DNA from: SZAS-103 sp043747745
GTDB lineage: Bacteria > Pseudomonadota > Gammaproteobacteria > Xanthomonadales > Xanthomonadaceae
NCBI GenBank assembly: GCA_043747745.1
Contig: JAYTOP010000100.1
Coordinates: 1-36,874, forward strand
Direction of reading: 5' to 3'
DNA length: 36,874 nucleotides
In this document: piece after piece, positions 23,395 through 30,837 of the stretch
How positions within the stretch are numbered: the stretch's first letter is position 1
Layout of the letters: the number at the start of each line of letters is the position of its first letter
Notes under the pieces: model-generated
What the model saw: the letters and a program-made list of their open reading frames with translations, nothing else
What the model was told of the DNA's origin: nothing
Databases searched by the model: none
Program-made: the position numbers and the translations under genes

Positions 23395-24615
23395 ATGGCA
23401 ACGGCATCTGGCAAGCTGACAGCGGTCAAGGTCAAGGCCGCACCTGCTGGCAAACACTTCGACGGCGGCGGGATGTTCCTGGACGTGAAGCCGAACGGCT
23501 CGCGCTACTGGCGCATGAAGTACCGCTATGCTGGCAAAGAGCGGTTGCTGGCCTTCGGGGTCAGCCCGGAGGTCACTCTGGCCGAAGCGCGCAAGCGCCG
23601 GGATGAAGCCCGTGAACTACTGCGCAGCGGTCGCGATCCATCCGCCGAACGGCAGGCCACCAAGCAGCGCGCCATCCTGTCCGCTGAAAACACCTTCGGG
23701 GCGATCAAGGCCGAATGGCTGGCGCAGCAGCAGGGGGTACTTGCCGAAGTGACACGGACAAAAGCAATCTGGCTGCTGGGGTTCGCGTCGCCGCTCGACA
23801 ACCGCACCATTGCAGAAATTACAGCGCCCGACGTGCTGGCTGTCTTGCGTCCCATCGAGAGCGCCGGGAACCACGAAACCACGCACCGCGTGAAGCAGCG
23901 CATCGGGCAGGTGTTCCGCTACGCCATCGCCACCGGCCGCGCCGAACGCGACCCCACGATAGAACTGCGTGGCGCGCTGAAGTCGCCAGTCACCAAAGCA
24001 CGGGCCGCACTGACTGCGCCGGACGACGTGGCAACCCTGCTGCGCGCGATGGATGCCTACACCGGCCAACCGACCACGCTCGCAGCGCTACGGCTCGCCC
24101 CGCTGCTTTTCGTGCGACCGGGCAACCTGCGCGCGATGGAATGGGCCGAACTCGACATGGACGCCGCCGAGTGGCGCATCCCGGCGGGCAAGATGAAGAT
24201 GGGCGAGGCGCACATCGTCCCCCTGCCCTCGCAAGCCGTGGCGATCCTGCGCGAACTGCATGCACTCACGGGGCGCGGGCGCTTTGTGTTCCCCGGACTA
24301 CGCACCGCATCGCGCCCCATGAGCGAGAACACCGTCAACGCCGCGTTACGCCGCTTGGGCTTCGACAAGGACACCATGACCGGCCACGGCTTCCGCGCGA
24401 TGGCGTCCACGCGCTTGAACGAAATGGGATGGAAGCCCGACGTGATCGAGCGCCAGCTTGCGCACGCCGAGCGGAACAAGGTGCGCGCCGCCTACAACCG
24501 CGCGCAATACATGGAAGAACGCCGCACGATGATGCAGGCATGGGCCGACTATCTGGACGCACTGCGCACCGATACCGGCAAGGTGACGGCGATCGGCAAG
24601 CGCAAGGCCAAATGA
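23395..24615 (+). CDS. int: P4-type tyrosine integrase
   Basis: The 406-residue recombinase has an N-terminal arm-binding domain (DUF4102-like, with GGGMFLDVKPNGSRYWRMKY), a SAM-like core-binding domain (about 97-195) and the catalytic domain. The active-site residues are all present: Arg241 in VRPGN, His331 and Arg334 in HGFR, His357 in LAHAE, and Tyr367 in AAYNRAQY. It catalyses integration and excision at the tRNA-Leu 3' end. It reads away from the tRNA and is preceded by G-rich repeats that may be its binding sites. The stop context TGATCGAACACG is identical to that after vapC. Confidence 0.95.
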   Translation: MATASGKLTAVKVKAAPAGKHFDGGGMFLDVKPNGSRYWRMKYRYAGKERLLAFGVSPEVTLAEARKRRDEARELLRSGRDPSAERQATKQRAILSAENTFGAIKAEWLAQQQGVLAEVTRTKAIWLLGFASPLDNRTIAEITAPDVLAVLRPIESAGNHETTHRVKQRIGQVFRYAIATGRAERDPTIELRGALKSPVTKARAALTAPDDVATLLRAMDAYTGQPTTLAALRLAPLLFVRPGNLRAMEWAELDMDAAEWRIPAGKMKMGEAHIVPLPSQAVAILRELHALTGRGRFVFPGLRTASRPMSENTVNAALRRLGFDKDTMTGHGFRAMASTRLNEMGWKPDVIERQLAHAERNKVRAAYNRAQYMEERRTMMQAWADYLDALRTDTGKVTAIGKRKAK

Positions 24616-24655
24616 TCGAACACGGCGTGTGGTGCGCCAACACGGGAGCAATGCA

Positions 24656-24883
24656 ATGCTAGACGTAGATGCACTCTTGACCAGGACGGGCGAAAAACTC
24701 GCTCAGGCACAGGCCGTTGTCATGTTGCTCATGGCCGCCGACCATTCAAAAGCTGTAATGGGAGACGCGACATGGGCGCTTGTGAGCTTGCTTGAACACA
24801 CCGCCGATCAACTCGGCATCGCTCACAGCGCCCTGATCGCCGAAAAGCGCGCTCGCGCGGAAATGACTGCGGCGACCGCCTGA
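24656..24883 (+). CDS. Small orphan protein following the integrase
   Basis: I do not recognise this 75-residue protein. It starts MLDVDALLTRTGEKL behind a GGGAG ribosome binding site and is predicted to be almost entirely alpha-helical, with a hydrophobic middle (AQAVVMLLMAADHSKAVM) and a charged end (EKRARAEM). Small helical proteins of this size often sit beside integrases and may act as directionality or immunity factors, but nothing here shows that. A longer start at 24629 would have no ribosome binding site. Its stop codon is the first base triplet of the structured repeat that also follows vapC. Confidence 0.65.
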   Translation: MLDVDALLTRTGEKLAQAQAVVMLLMAADHSKAVMGDATWALVSLLEHTADQLGIAHSALIAEKRARAEMTAATA

Positions 24884-24970
24884 ACGAACCGCCACGGCTA
24901 GGCCAGCCAGCCGAAAACGCGGACACCTTCACAGTGATGCCGTGGCAGTCCCTTGAAGGCCGGATAACCG
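24881..24970 (+). repeat. Structured direct repeat, copy A, upstream of vapBC
   Basis: It begins at the stop codon of the preceding gene (TGAACGAAC) and runs to about 24970. It matches 25728-25812 at roughly 75 per cent over 85 bases, with the blocks GCCACGGCTAGG, GCGGACACCTTCAC, GCCGTGGCA and TCCCTTGAAGG shared. The octamers GCCACGGC (24891-24898) and GCCGTGGC (24939-24946) are exact inverted complements and can close a large hairpin. The two copies bracket the vapBC pair. Confidence 0.8.
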
Positions 24971-25049
24971 CGCCACCCGGTCCGATAGCAAAGATATCCA
25001 CGGTCGGATATCATGGGACACAATCGGACTGCAACGGACAAGGTGCGGC

Positions 25050-25292
25050 ATGACGACCGCAAGGCTTTTCAAGCTGGGCAACGCGCAAGCCGTGCGGATT
25101 CCGGCGCGCTTCCGCATCGACGCCGATGAAGTCGAAGTGTTCAAGCGCGGCGATGACATCATCCTTCGCCCGAAGCCCGAGACCGCCGCCGACATGTTCG
25201 CGCGGATTCGCGCCAAGCATGGAACGTCTATCTGGGACGACTTCAAGCTTCCCGAAGATGGCGAACACGGACCCGTTCCGTCGCTGGATTGA
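25050..25292 (+). CDS. vapB: VapB-type antitoxin (AbrB/SpoVT fold)
   Basis: The 80-residue protein has an N-terminal swapped-hairpin DNA-binding domain: RLFKLGNAQAVRIPARFRID, then DEVEVFKRGDDIILRPK. The acidic C-terminus (SIWDDFKLPEDGEHGP) is of the type that wraps around a VapC toxin and blocks its active site. The complex normally represses its own promoter, which should lie in 24971-25049. The start ATG 25050 is only three bases plus a stop away from vapC. The family is sure; the exact subtype is not. Confidence 0.9.
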   Translation: MTTARLFKLGNAQAVRIPARFRIDADEVEVFKRGDDIILRPKPETAADMFARIRAKHGTSIWDDFKLPEDGEHGPVPSLD

Positions 25293-25295
25293 CGC

Positions 25296-25730
25296 ATGGC
25301 GACGGCCTACCTGCTGGACACCTGCATCGTGATCGCTGCATTGAAGGGCGAGCCGCGCGCGCTGCTGAACCGGCTGGCTGGCATCGCGCCATCGCGTCTG
25401 CATCTTTCCAGCATGGTGCTGGCCGAGTTGTACGCCGGCTCCGAAAAGAGCCGCGACCCGGCTGCGCACAAGGCGGATATCGCCGACTTGACGCAAGGCA
25501 TGACGCCGCTGCCATTCGATGCCGATTGCGCGCAAGCCTATGGACGCATTCGCGCGGCGCTGGAACGCAAGGGCGACGGCATCGGCCCGATGGACATGCT
25601 GATCGCAGCGCAAGCCGTAAGCGCTGGGCTGGTGCTGGTCACGGACAACCTGCGGGAGTTCAAGCGCGTGCCGGGGCTGCGTTGCGAAAACTGGCTGCGC
25701 ATGAGCAAGCCGACACCCATGGAGCGTTGA
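25296..25730 (+). CDS. vapC: VapC toxin, PIN-domain ribonuclease
   Basis: The 144-residue PIN protein keeps the four acidic metal ligands: Asp8 in YLLDTCIV, Glu44 in LAELYAG, Asp100 in GPMDMLIAAQA and Asp117 in VTDNLREF. VapC toxins cut RNA, in known cases often initiator tRNA or the sarcin-ricin loop. The gene follows vapB by three bases, so the pair is co-expressed. Both genes are intact and of normal length. The stop codon opens copy B of the structured repeat. In a small integrated element such a pair could stabilise the element or act against phage. Confidence 0.92.
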   Translation: MATAYLLDTCIVIAALKGEPRALLNRLAGIAPSRLHLSSMVLAELYAGSEKSRDPAAHKADIADLTQGMTPLPFDADCAQAYGRIRAALERKGDGIGPMDMLIAAQAVSAGLVLVTDNLREFKRVPGLRCENWLRMSKPTPMER

Positions 25731-25812
25731 TCGAACACGCCACGGCTAGGTTAGCTCCCGAAATCGCGGACACCTTCACCGCGTTGCCGTGGCAATCCCT
25801 TGAAGGACAACC
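25728..25812 (+). repeat. Structured direct repeat, copy B, downstream of vapBC
   Basis: Copy B starts exactly at the vapC stop (TGATCGAACACG) and shares its blocks and order with copy A. The outer octamers GCCACGGC (25739-25746) and GCCGTGGC (25786-25793) are kept. Here a second stem forms inside, CGCGG with CCGCG around ACACCTTCA. The first 12 bases also recur at the integrase stop (24613-24624). The next gene starts 12 bp after the repeat. Confidence 0.8.
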
Positions 25813-25824
25813 GAAGGTGCATTC

Positions 25825-26385
25825 ATGGACAAGACTGATGTTGCGCTCAAGGACAAGACTGCTGCCGCTATCCAGGTTTCGTATGCCGACTTCATCCGGC
25901 TCTTTAGAGTGACCAATCCTGATGATTGGGCGCTGGGGCTGCGTGTCGCTATAGACGGCGTGTGGGTTAATTCTCCCAAGGCCAACCCCCTGCGATCGCC
26001 AGAAGAGCATGCAACGCTTTCAGAGCACCCGGATGGCGACTTGACCAAGCCCGTCGTATCGTTTCCTTGTTCGCTCGGTTTGATTGAGAGCCGAATCTAC
26101 GAATTCTACGGTTGTGGGTACATCAAGCCTTTTGCGCTGGCCAACTTCGTGGCGGAGAAGCTGCGCAAGCCCCAGCCGGTGAGCCAGATCGATGTTCCGA
26201 TAGATACGCGTGTACATACCAACCTGCTCCGAATGATCCGCGCGCTGGATGTGATGGCAACACTCCCGGCGCATGGCGCGACTGGAAGCGTCGAAAACCA
26301 ACTTCAAGAACTCGGATTCACAGGGCCGCGCGAGGCGACAATCCGCAAAATACTGACTGAGGCTCGCGCGCTGGAAGCAGACTGA
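25825..26385 (+). CDS. Unknown cargo protein of the element
   Basis: I do not recognise this 186-residue protein. It starts MDKTDVALKDKTAAAIQVSY and contains a mixed alpha/beta N-terminal half (WALGLRVAIDGVWVNSPKAN). The C-terminal half has a strongly helical stretch (HTNLLRMIRALDVMATLPAH) and an ending (GSVENQLQELGF then REATIRKILTEARALE) that resembles a winged-helix or helical interaction module. No signal peptide, membrane segment or metal-binding motif is visible. The gene follows repeat copy B directly and converges, three bases apart, on the gene at 26389. Position after a toxin-antitoxin pair suggests an accessory trait. Confidence 0.6.
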   Translation: MDKTDVALKDKTAAAIQVSYADFIRLFRVTNPDDWALGLRVAIDGVWVNSPKANPLRSPEEHATLSEHPDGDLTKPVVSFPCSLGLIESRIYEFYGCGYIKPFALANFVAEKLRKPQPVSQIDVPIDTRVHTNLLRMIRALDVMATLPAHGATGSVENQLQELGFTGPREATIRKILTEARALEAD

Positions 26386-26388
26386 GGC

Positions 26389-26973
26389 TCAGTGCTTGTT
26401 CGGCTGCGCGCGCTGACCGCCGCTGCCGTCGTCGTCGTACGTCCAATAATACTGGCGTGTCCTCGGGTCGTACACTCGGTTCGGGCCGATCCGGACGACA
26501 CCTGCAATCGGGTTGCCGCGCGGGTCCACAACTTGGGGATCTGGTGTGTTGCTCTGCGTGATGGTCGGCCCTGACCCATTGAGACGCGCGCAGGAATGAG
26601 TGTGATGGCAAGAGTCCAGTTCGATGTTGAGGCGGCGCTGCGCTTCGAACTCTTCGCTCACAGGGTTTAGGGCGCGGCGAGCGTCGTAGGTCGCTGGTTG
26701 CTGCTGTTGCGTCACAGCAGCTTGAGACTGCGGCCCGAAGCCGCTGCGGGCCTCACTGCGCTGCGGTGCTGTGGCGGGCTGGTCAAGCACCGGCTGATAG
26801 TCGCGGCGATTCTGCTCCTTCGTGCCCGTCGGACAGTCGATGTTCGAGTAGGTGATCTGGCCCTTCGCGTCCGTGCACTTGTAGATCGTGCCAGCGTCCG
26901 CCACGGCCGCGCACATCGCCATCGCCATCGCCATCGCCATCGCCATCGCCAAGAATATAGAACGGCTCATCAT
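26389..26973 (-). CDS. DUF4124-domain exported protein
   Basis: The 194-residue product has a signal peptide whose hydrophobic core is a run of alternating Met and Ala (AMAMAMAMAM, then CAAVADAG) encoded by a six-base tandem repeat. After cleavage comes the DUF4124 signature: TIYKCTDAKGQITYSNIDCP with two cysteines that probably form a disulfide. The rest is Gln/Pro/Asn-rich and low in order, with a second Cys pair (DSCHHTHSCARL). DUF4124 proteins are small envelope proteins of unknown function, common in Lysobacterales. The gene opposes the rest of the element. A Met-Met start follows GGAGAAGG closely; the second Met has the better spacing. Confidence 0.8.
   Translation of the reverse strand: MMSRSIFLAMAMAMAMAMAMCAAVADAGTIYKCTDAKGQITYSNIDCPTGTKEQNRRDYQPVLDQPATAPQRSEARSGFGPQSQAAVTQQQQPATYDARRALNPVSEEFEAQRRLNIELDSCHHTHSCARLNGSGPTITQSNTPDPQVVDPRGNPIAGVVRIGPNRVYDPRTRQYYWTYDDDGSGGQRAQPNKH
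26914..26949 (+). repeat. Hexanucleotide microsatellite (CATCGC x6) in a signal peptide
   Basis: Six perfect tandem copies of CATCGC (GCGATG on the coding strand) encode the Met-Ala run in the signal peptide core of the gene at 26389-26973. Because the unit is six bases, gain or loss keeps the frame but changes the length of the hydrophobic core by two residues per unit. Each unit also supplies an ATG. Confidence 0.9.
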
Positions 26974-27154
26974 CCTTCTCCGGATCGGACTGAATCGAAC
27001 CTATCACGACGGACTTCCCTCAGACGATACGGGCGGCCGTCGCCTTCTCCTTGTCGGACGTGGCGAAAACAATTCCCCGACCGGCTTCATTCCCTTTCCA
27101 TTCGCCTGTATCCGCGATGATCGGGCGGAAGCTCACACGCTGGTACCGGACAGC

Positions 27155-27208
27155 AAACCGCAATAAGTCGCGAAACCGCAATTGCGGATGATGAAACCGC
27201 AATTGCGC
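27155..27208 (+). promoter_or_regulatory. AAACCGCAA iterons upstream of the alpA-primase operon
   Basis: Three copies of AAACCGCAA start at 27155, 27173 and 27194. The second lies in AAACCGCAATTGCGG and contains the perfect 12-base palindrome CCGCAATTGCGG; the third reads AAACCGCAATTGCGC. Spacing is 18 and 21 bases, about two helical turns. They lie about 60 bp before the AlpA-like gene and its primase neighbours. They could be an operator for the AlpA-like protein or iterons of a replication origin. The rest of the 26974-27269 gap holds a minus-strand frame ending near 27020 (KEKATAARIV) that I cannot assign. Confidence 0.55.
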
Positions 27209-27269
27209 CATCCGATATGTCACCCCTTCTACGCTGGCCTTGCACTTACTCACGCAAGGACACACCGCA

Positions 27270-27524
27270 ATGCAGACACTCACTGCAACACAGCTTCCGG
27301 CCACCGGGTTCCTTCGACTTAGCGCGATCATCGGCAGGCCAGCAACGAAGGACGACCCTGGCACTCCCGCGCTGATCCCGGTCAGCGCCTCAACCTGGTG
27401 GACTGGCGTGAAGTCGGGTCGCTACCCACAACCATCGCGCGCACTCGGCCTACGCATCACGGCATGGCGCGTTGAAGACATCCGCGCGCTGATCGAAGCG
27501 ACCGCGCCGCGCGCGGCATCATGA
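27270..27524 (+). CDS. AlpA-like helix-turn-helix regulator
   Basis: The 84-residue protein has the layout of AlpA/excisionase-type DNA-binding proteins. GFLRLSAIIG is followed by a recognition helix region ALIPVSASTWWTGVKSGRYP and the wing RALGLRITAWRVEDIRALIE, matching the usual I-P-S-TLW--VK-G-FP and T-W-V-DI pattern. Such proteins activate int transcription or act as excisionases in P4-like elements. The start is ATG 27270, with AAGGA ten bases upstream; the earlier Met at 27240 lacks one. Its stop overlaps the next gene (ATGA), so it opens the replication operon. Confidence 0.8.
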   Translation: MQTLTATQLPATGFLRLSAIIGRPATKDDPGTPALIPVSASTWWTGVKSGRYPQPSRALGLRITAWRVEDIRALIEATAPRAAS

Positions 27525-27889
27525 GCCGCCCCCAGACACGACAACGCCCCGGTAGGACGGGGCGCGGTTGTCGCAATAGCTTGGAATACGGCAAACCTAC
27601 CACACCACGCCTGACGCAGAACTGGCGCGACCGTCTGCCCGATCCTGCCATCTACTACGCGGCCCACGTCGCCAAGCTGAGCCGGGCGAACGCTACCGGC
27701 TGGGCGCAGGGAACCTGCCCGCTACACAACGACCACAACGCGAGCCTGAGCGTCCACGTCACCGACCCGCGCGGCGGCTGGCGTTGTTTCGCCGGATGCG
27801 GCGGCGGCGATCTTGTCGGCTTCCACATGCTGTTGCGCGGCCTGGACTTCACCGCCGCAGTGCGCGAGCTGATCGGGGTGAACCCATGA
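27521..27889 (+). CDS. CHC2 zinc-finger primase-like protein
   Basis: The 122-residue protein is essentially a free-standing primase zinc finger. Cys66 and His69 in CPLHNDH and Cys89 and Cys93 in RCFAGCGGGD form the CHC2 metal site, followed by GFHMLLRGLDFTAAVREL as in DnaG-type primases. The finger helps recognise the start site for primer synthesis. Its stop overlaps the TOPRIM/DUF3987 gene (ATGA), so the zinc finger and catalytic parts, fused in many phage primases, are here two coupled genes. The N-terminal 30 residues are basic and unstructured. Confidence 0.88.
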   Translation: MSRPQTRQRPGRTGRGCRNSLEYGKPTTPRLTQNWRDRLPDPAIYYAAHVAKLSRANATGWAQGTCPLHNDHNASLSVHVTDPRGGWRCFAGCGGGDLVGFHMLLRGLDFTAAVRELIGVNP

Positions 27890-30069
27890 ACGCGATGCTG
27901 CAAGTACCGCAACACGAACCCGCGCGCGAGGCTGTCAACCGCTTGTTCGCAGCACCACTGCGCGCAGGGTTCGCCCTTGTCGGATGCCATCGCTACCACG
28001 GCACCGACGGCAGCGAGTTGTTCCGCATGGTGCGGCTCAAATATCCGGGCTGGCTTGATCTGCCCAACGCCGAACGCGACACGCTGCGCGAGCGTCACAA
28101 GTGCGACGGCAAGGGAAAGATCATCCTGCCGATGCACCGCGATGGCACCAGCTACCGCATGGGCAGGCCGACACGTCCGCCGGAAGGATGGCCGATCTAT
28201 CGCCCACCGTATCGGCTGGTGGATACCGGCCTGGTTGTGATCGTTGAAGGGGAAGCCTGCGCGGATGCGCTCGCGCAACGCGGCATGATTGCGACAACAT
28301 CGGGAAGTGCCGACAGCGCGAACTCTGCCGACTGGGCATCGCTGAAGGGCCGTAGCGTGCTGCTGTGGCCGGACAACGACACGGCTGGCAGGAAGTATGC
28401 CGAGCAAGTGGCGGCGATCCTGCGCGCGCAGAGCTGCACTGTGGACGTGATCGACGTGGCCGCGCTGAACCTGCCCGACAAGGGCGACGTGGTGGACTGG
28501 CTGGCCGAGCATCCGAATGCGACCGCTGCGGACGTGCTGGCGTTGCCGATCATGGCAGCCTCGCAGCATGCCGCGATTGCGGTATCCGCATCCGGCACAG
28601 TCACCAGCGCACCCGAGCCGCTGCCGTCACCGCTGCCGCCCGTTCCTGCATTCGATCCGCTGCTGTTGCCGCAGTCGGTGCGCGCATGGTGCGTGGACGC
28701 TGCCGATGCGTTGCAAGTGCCGCTCGACTTCACGGCGATCCCTGCAATCGTTGCGCTCGCTGGAACCATCGGGCGACGTGTCGGCATCGCCATGAAACGG
28801 CATGCGAACTGGATCGAGCGTCCGATGCTGTGGGGCTGTGTCGTCGGGCGTCCAAGCTCTGCGAAAAGTCCGGCGCTATCACCTGCACGGCGGATGCTGG
28901 AACGCCTCGCCGCTGAGGAACGCAAGGCATTCGATGCCGAGCAACGCGACTACGCCGCGCGCGCCATGATTGCCGCCGCGAGCAAGGCAAACGCCAAAAA
29001 AGAGATTCAAGCGGCATTGAGGAAGAAGGACAAGCAGGCGGCGGAAATTGCAGCCGACAACGCGCTGTCCGATGACACGCCACCGACCGAACCGCGCATT
29101 CTGGTGAACGATGCTACTGTCGAAAAACTCGGCGAGCTGTTGAACGCCAACCCGCGCGGGCTTGTTCAGTATCGCGACGAACTGGCGGGATGGCTGGCGA
29201 ATCTGGATCGCGAAGGCCGCGAAGGTGATCGCGCTTTCTGGCTTGAATGCTGGAATGGAACAGGTACATTTACGGTGGATCGCATCGGGCGCGGCACGAT
29301 CCCGATTGAGGCGTGCGCGATGTCGATCCTGGGCGGCATGCAGCCGGGCAAGTTGACCGAGTATGTCCGTGGTGCGGTGCGCGGCGGATTCGCCGACGAC
29401 GGACTGATTCAGCGGTTTCAGTTGGCCGTGTATCCCGACCTGCCGAGTGGATGGACGTACTCCGATCGCGCGCCTGATCCGCACACCGAAGCGCAGGCAT
29501 GGGCGACGTTTCAACGGCTGCGCGCGCTCGACCCGCACGCCATCGGGGCCGAACATACCGCATGGGCCGACGTGCCATTCCTGCGCTTCGAGGATGAGGC
29601 GCAGGAGCTGCTGATCGAATGGTTGACCAAGCACATGAATCGACTGCGTGCCGGTGGGGAACCGGCGTGGATGGAATCGCATCTGGTGAAGTATCAGGGG
29701 CTGGTCGGTCGGCTCGCGCTGGTGTTGCACTTGGCCGACGGCGGAAGCGGTGCAATCCCTGCCGATACGCTCGCCACCGCGTTGAACTGGTGCACCTATC
29801 TGGAAGGCCATGCACGCCGCATATATGCGCCAGCCACCGACAACGGACTGACCGGCGCGCACCTGATCCTGAAGCGACGCAGCGAGCTTGCCGGACCGTT
29901 CACTGCACGCGAACTGTACCGGCGCGGCTGGGCTGGGCTGTCCGATGCCGATGCTGTGCAAGACGCACTCGACGTGCTGATCGAGCATCGCCACCTGCGC
30001 ACCATCGACGGCGAACCCGGTGCATTCGGTGGGCGTCCGACCACGACCTACGCATGGACGGTGCCGTGA
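27886..30069 (+). CDS. TOPRIM / DUF3987 primase-helicase
   Basis: The 727-residue product has a TOPRIM domain in its first 200 residues, with the acidic motif VVIVEGEACADAL (Glu121, Glu123) and LLWPDNDTAG (Asp163, Asp165) that bind metal for primer synthesis. A Pro-rich linker (PLPSPLPPVP) leads to a DUF3987 domain (about 265-620). This has a degenerate P-loop GRPSSAKSP, in which Ala replaces the Gly before Lys, and a Walker-B-like QYRDELAGWL. The C-terminal part (about 630-727) looks like a winged helix. It probably primes and unwinds the element's own replication. It overlaps its neighbours at both ends, so the operon is tightly coupled. Confidence 0.87.
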   Translation: MNAMLQVPQHEPAREAVNRLFAAPLRAGFALVGCHRYHGTDGSELFRMVRLKYPGWLDLPNAERDTLRERHKCDGKGKIILPMHRDGTSYRMGRPTRPPEGWPIYRPPYRLVDTGLVVIVEGEACADALAQRGMIATTSGSADSANSADWASLKGRSVLLWPDNDTAGRKYAEQVAAILRAQSCTVDVIDVAALNLPDKGDVVDWLAEHPNATAADVLALPIMAASQHAAIAVSASGTVTSAPEPLPSPLPPVPAFDPLLLPQSVRAWCVDAADALQVPLDFTAIPAIVALAGTIGRRVGIAMKRHANWIERPMLWGCVVGRPSSAKSPALSPARRMLERLAAEERKAFDAEQRDYAARAMIAAASKANAKKEIQAALRKKDKQAAEIAADNALSDDTPPTEPRILVNDATVEKLGELLNANPRGLVQYRDELAGWLANLDREGREGDRAFWLECWNGTGTFTVDRIGRGTIPIEACAMSILGGMQPGKLTEYVRGAVRGGFADDGLIQRFQLAVYPDLPSGWTYSDRAPDPHTEAQAWATFQRLRALDPHAIGAEHTAWADVPFLRFEDEAQELLIEWLTKHMNRLRAGGEPAWMESHLVKYQGLVGRLALVLHLADGGSGAIPADTLATALNWCTYLEGHARRIYAPATDNGLTGAHLILKRRSELAGPFTARELYRRGWAGLSDADAVQDALDVLIEHRHLRTIDGEPGAFGGRPTTTYAWTVP

Positions 30070-30431
30070 TGAACTGGCAAGCCAGACTGAGTGCACGACG
30101 CGCCGAGAAAATTGAGAAAGGGCCGGGTGACCCACTGCCAAAACTGACAGAACCCGGTTTCGTCGGTTTTGTCAGTGACCCGGACGGCCATTCTGAAAAT
30201 ATCGCAGCCGATGCAACACCCGACGCGATCCGCGCGCACCTGCTGGCGCTGGCCGAACAGAACGGCATCGACTCGGCCCACGTCCACGCGCAGGACGACG
30301 ACGACCTGCGCGCGTGTCGCGATCTGAGCGACGACATCCTGCGCGATTGGCTGCGCTGGCAGGACTACTGGCGATGCAAGCCGATGCCGCGACCAACCGC
30401 CGCAATCGCAACACGGGGCGCGCGCCCATGA
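30069..30431 (+). CDS. Small unknown protein of the replication operon
   Basis: A 120-residue protein starting MNWQARLSARRAEKIEKG. The middle reads LTEPGFVGFVSDPDG, and the C-terminal half is helical and rich in acidic residues (AQDDDDLRACRDLSDDILRD), ending with a basic tail. Proteins with this kind of N-terminus, a basic helix followed by a disordered TK-P-F--F stretch, are common after primase genes in similar elements, but their role is not known to me. It shares one base with the DUF3987 gene (TGATG) and overlaps the ssb fragment by four bases, so it belongs to the same operon. Confidence 0.65.
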   Translation: MNWQARLSARRAEKIEKGPGDPLPKLTEPGFVGFVSDPDGHSENIAADATPDAIRAHLLALAEQNGIDSAHVHAQDDDDLRACRDLSDDILRDWLRWQDYWRCKPMPRPTAAIATRGARP

Positions 30432-30580
30432 TCGACGCCCTAATATCCGGCAGGCTCGCCGCCGATCCGAAGCCAGGCATCAGCAAGAACGGCAACGCCT
30501 ACGCAACTGCGCGCGTGCTGGTGACAGCCAACACCGAAGACCGCCTGACCGTGTCCGTGATCGCGTTCTATGCAGGCTCC
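30428..30580 (+). pseudogene. Single-stranded DNA-binding protein, N-terminal fragment (copy 1)
   Basis: The frame begins MIDALISGRLAADPKPGISK and continues NAYATARVLVTANTEDRLTV then SVIAF, the first three strands of an SSB-like OB-fold. After about residue 50 the sequence leaves the family and runs on in unrelated DNA to a stop at 30736. The start overlaps the previous gene (ATGA), so it was the last gene of the replication operon. The missing half contains the rest of the OB-fold, so the product should not bind DNA normally. A diverged second copy lies 390 bp downstream. Confidence 0.65.
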
Positions 30581-30690
30581 GGGGTCCAATTCCCCGGCAG
30601 CGGCGCAGAACTCAGAGGCTTCGATGCGAGGACAAGGGCGGAGCGCGACCTTGGCAAGCATCGACCGAGGGGCTCTGCCTGGAGAAAAAA

Positions 30691-30750
30691 CCCCCGCTTG
30701 GCCAATCACCAGAGAGCTGCAATTGCCCAAGGCTGATTCCTTAGCGGGGG
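30691..30750 (-). terminator. Long hairpin with T-run, minus strand
   Basis: CCCCCGCT (30691-30698) and AGCGGGGG (30743-30750) are exact complements. On the minus strand the hairpin is followed by six T residues (complement of 30685-30690). A second internal stem AATCA/TGATT can form, leaving a loop around GGGCAATTGCAGC. The form is that of a terminator for a minus-strand transcript or the 3' part of a small structured RNA. Opposite, TATACT at 30764 could be a plus-strand -10 box. No gene needing this terminator is intact here. Confidence 0.5.
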
Positions 30751-30837
30751 TCGCAGGGCGGACTATACTCGCCGACGCCAGCCGGTATCTGAAGGAGTCC
30801 GAAACGCCGCCTGAACCAGCGCACCCATTTCAGGGAA

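Noticed and set aside
24891..24946. Integron attC site
   Set aside because: The hairpin arms are present, but the 7-base core sites (RYYYAAC and GTTRRRY) are not found at the ends, and no integron integrase is in the window.
26914..26949. CRISPR-like array
   Set aside because: The CATCGC units are contiguous six-base repeats without spacers; this is a microsatellite.
27020..27211. Minus-strand frame ending KEKATAARIV
   Set aside because: The end looks protein-like, but the start runs through the AAACCGCAA repeats and no ribosome binding site is seen. It may be a relic.
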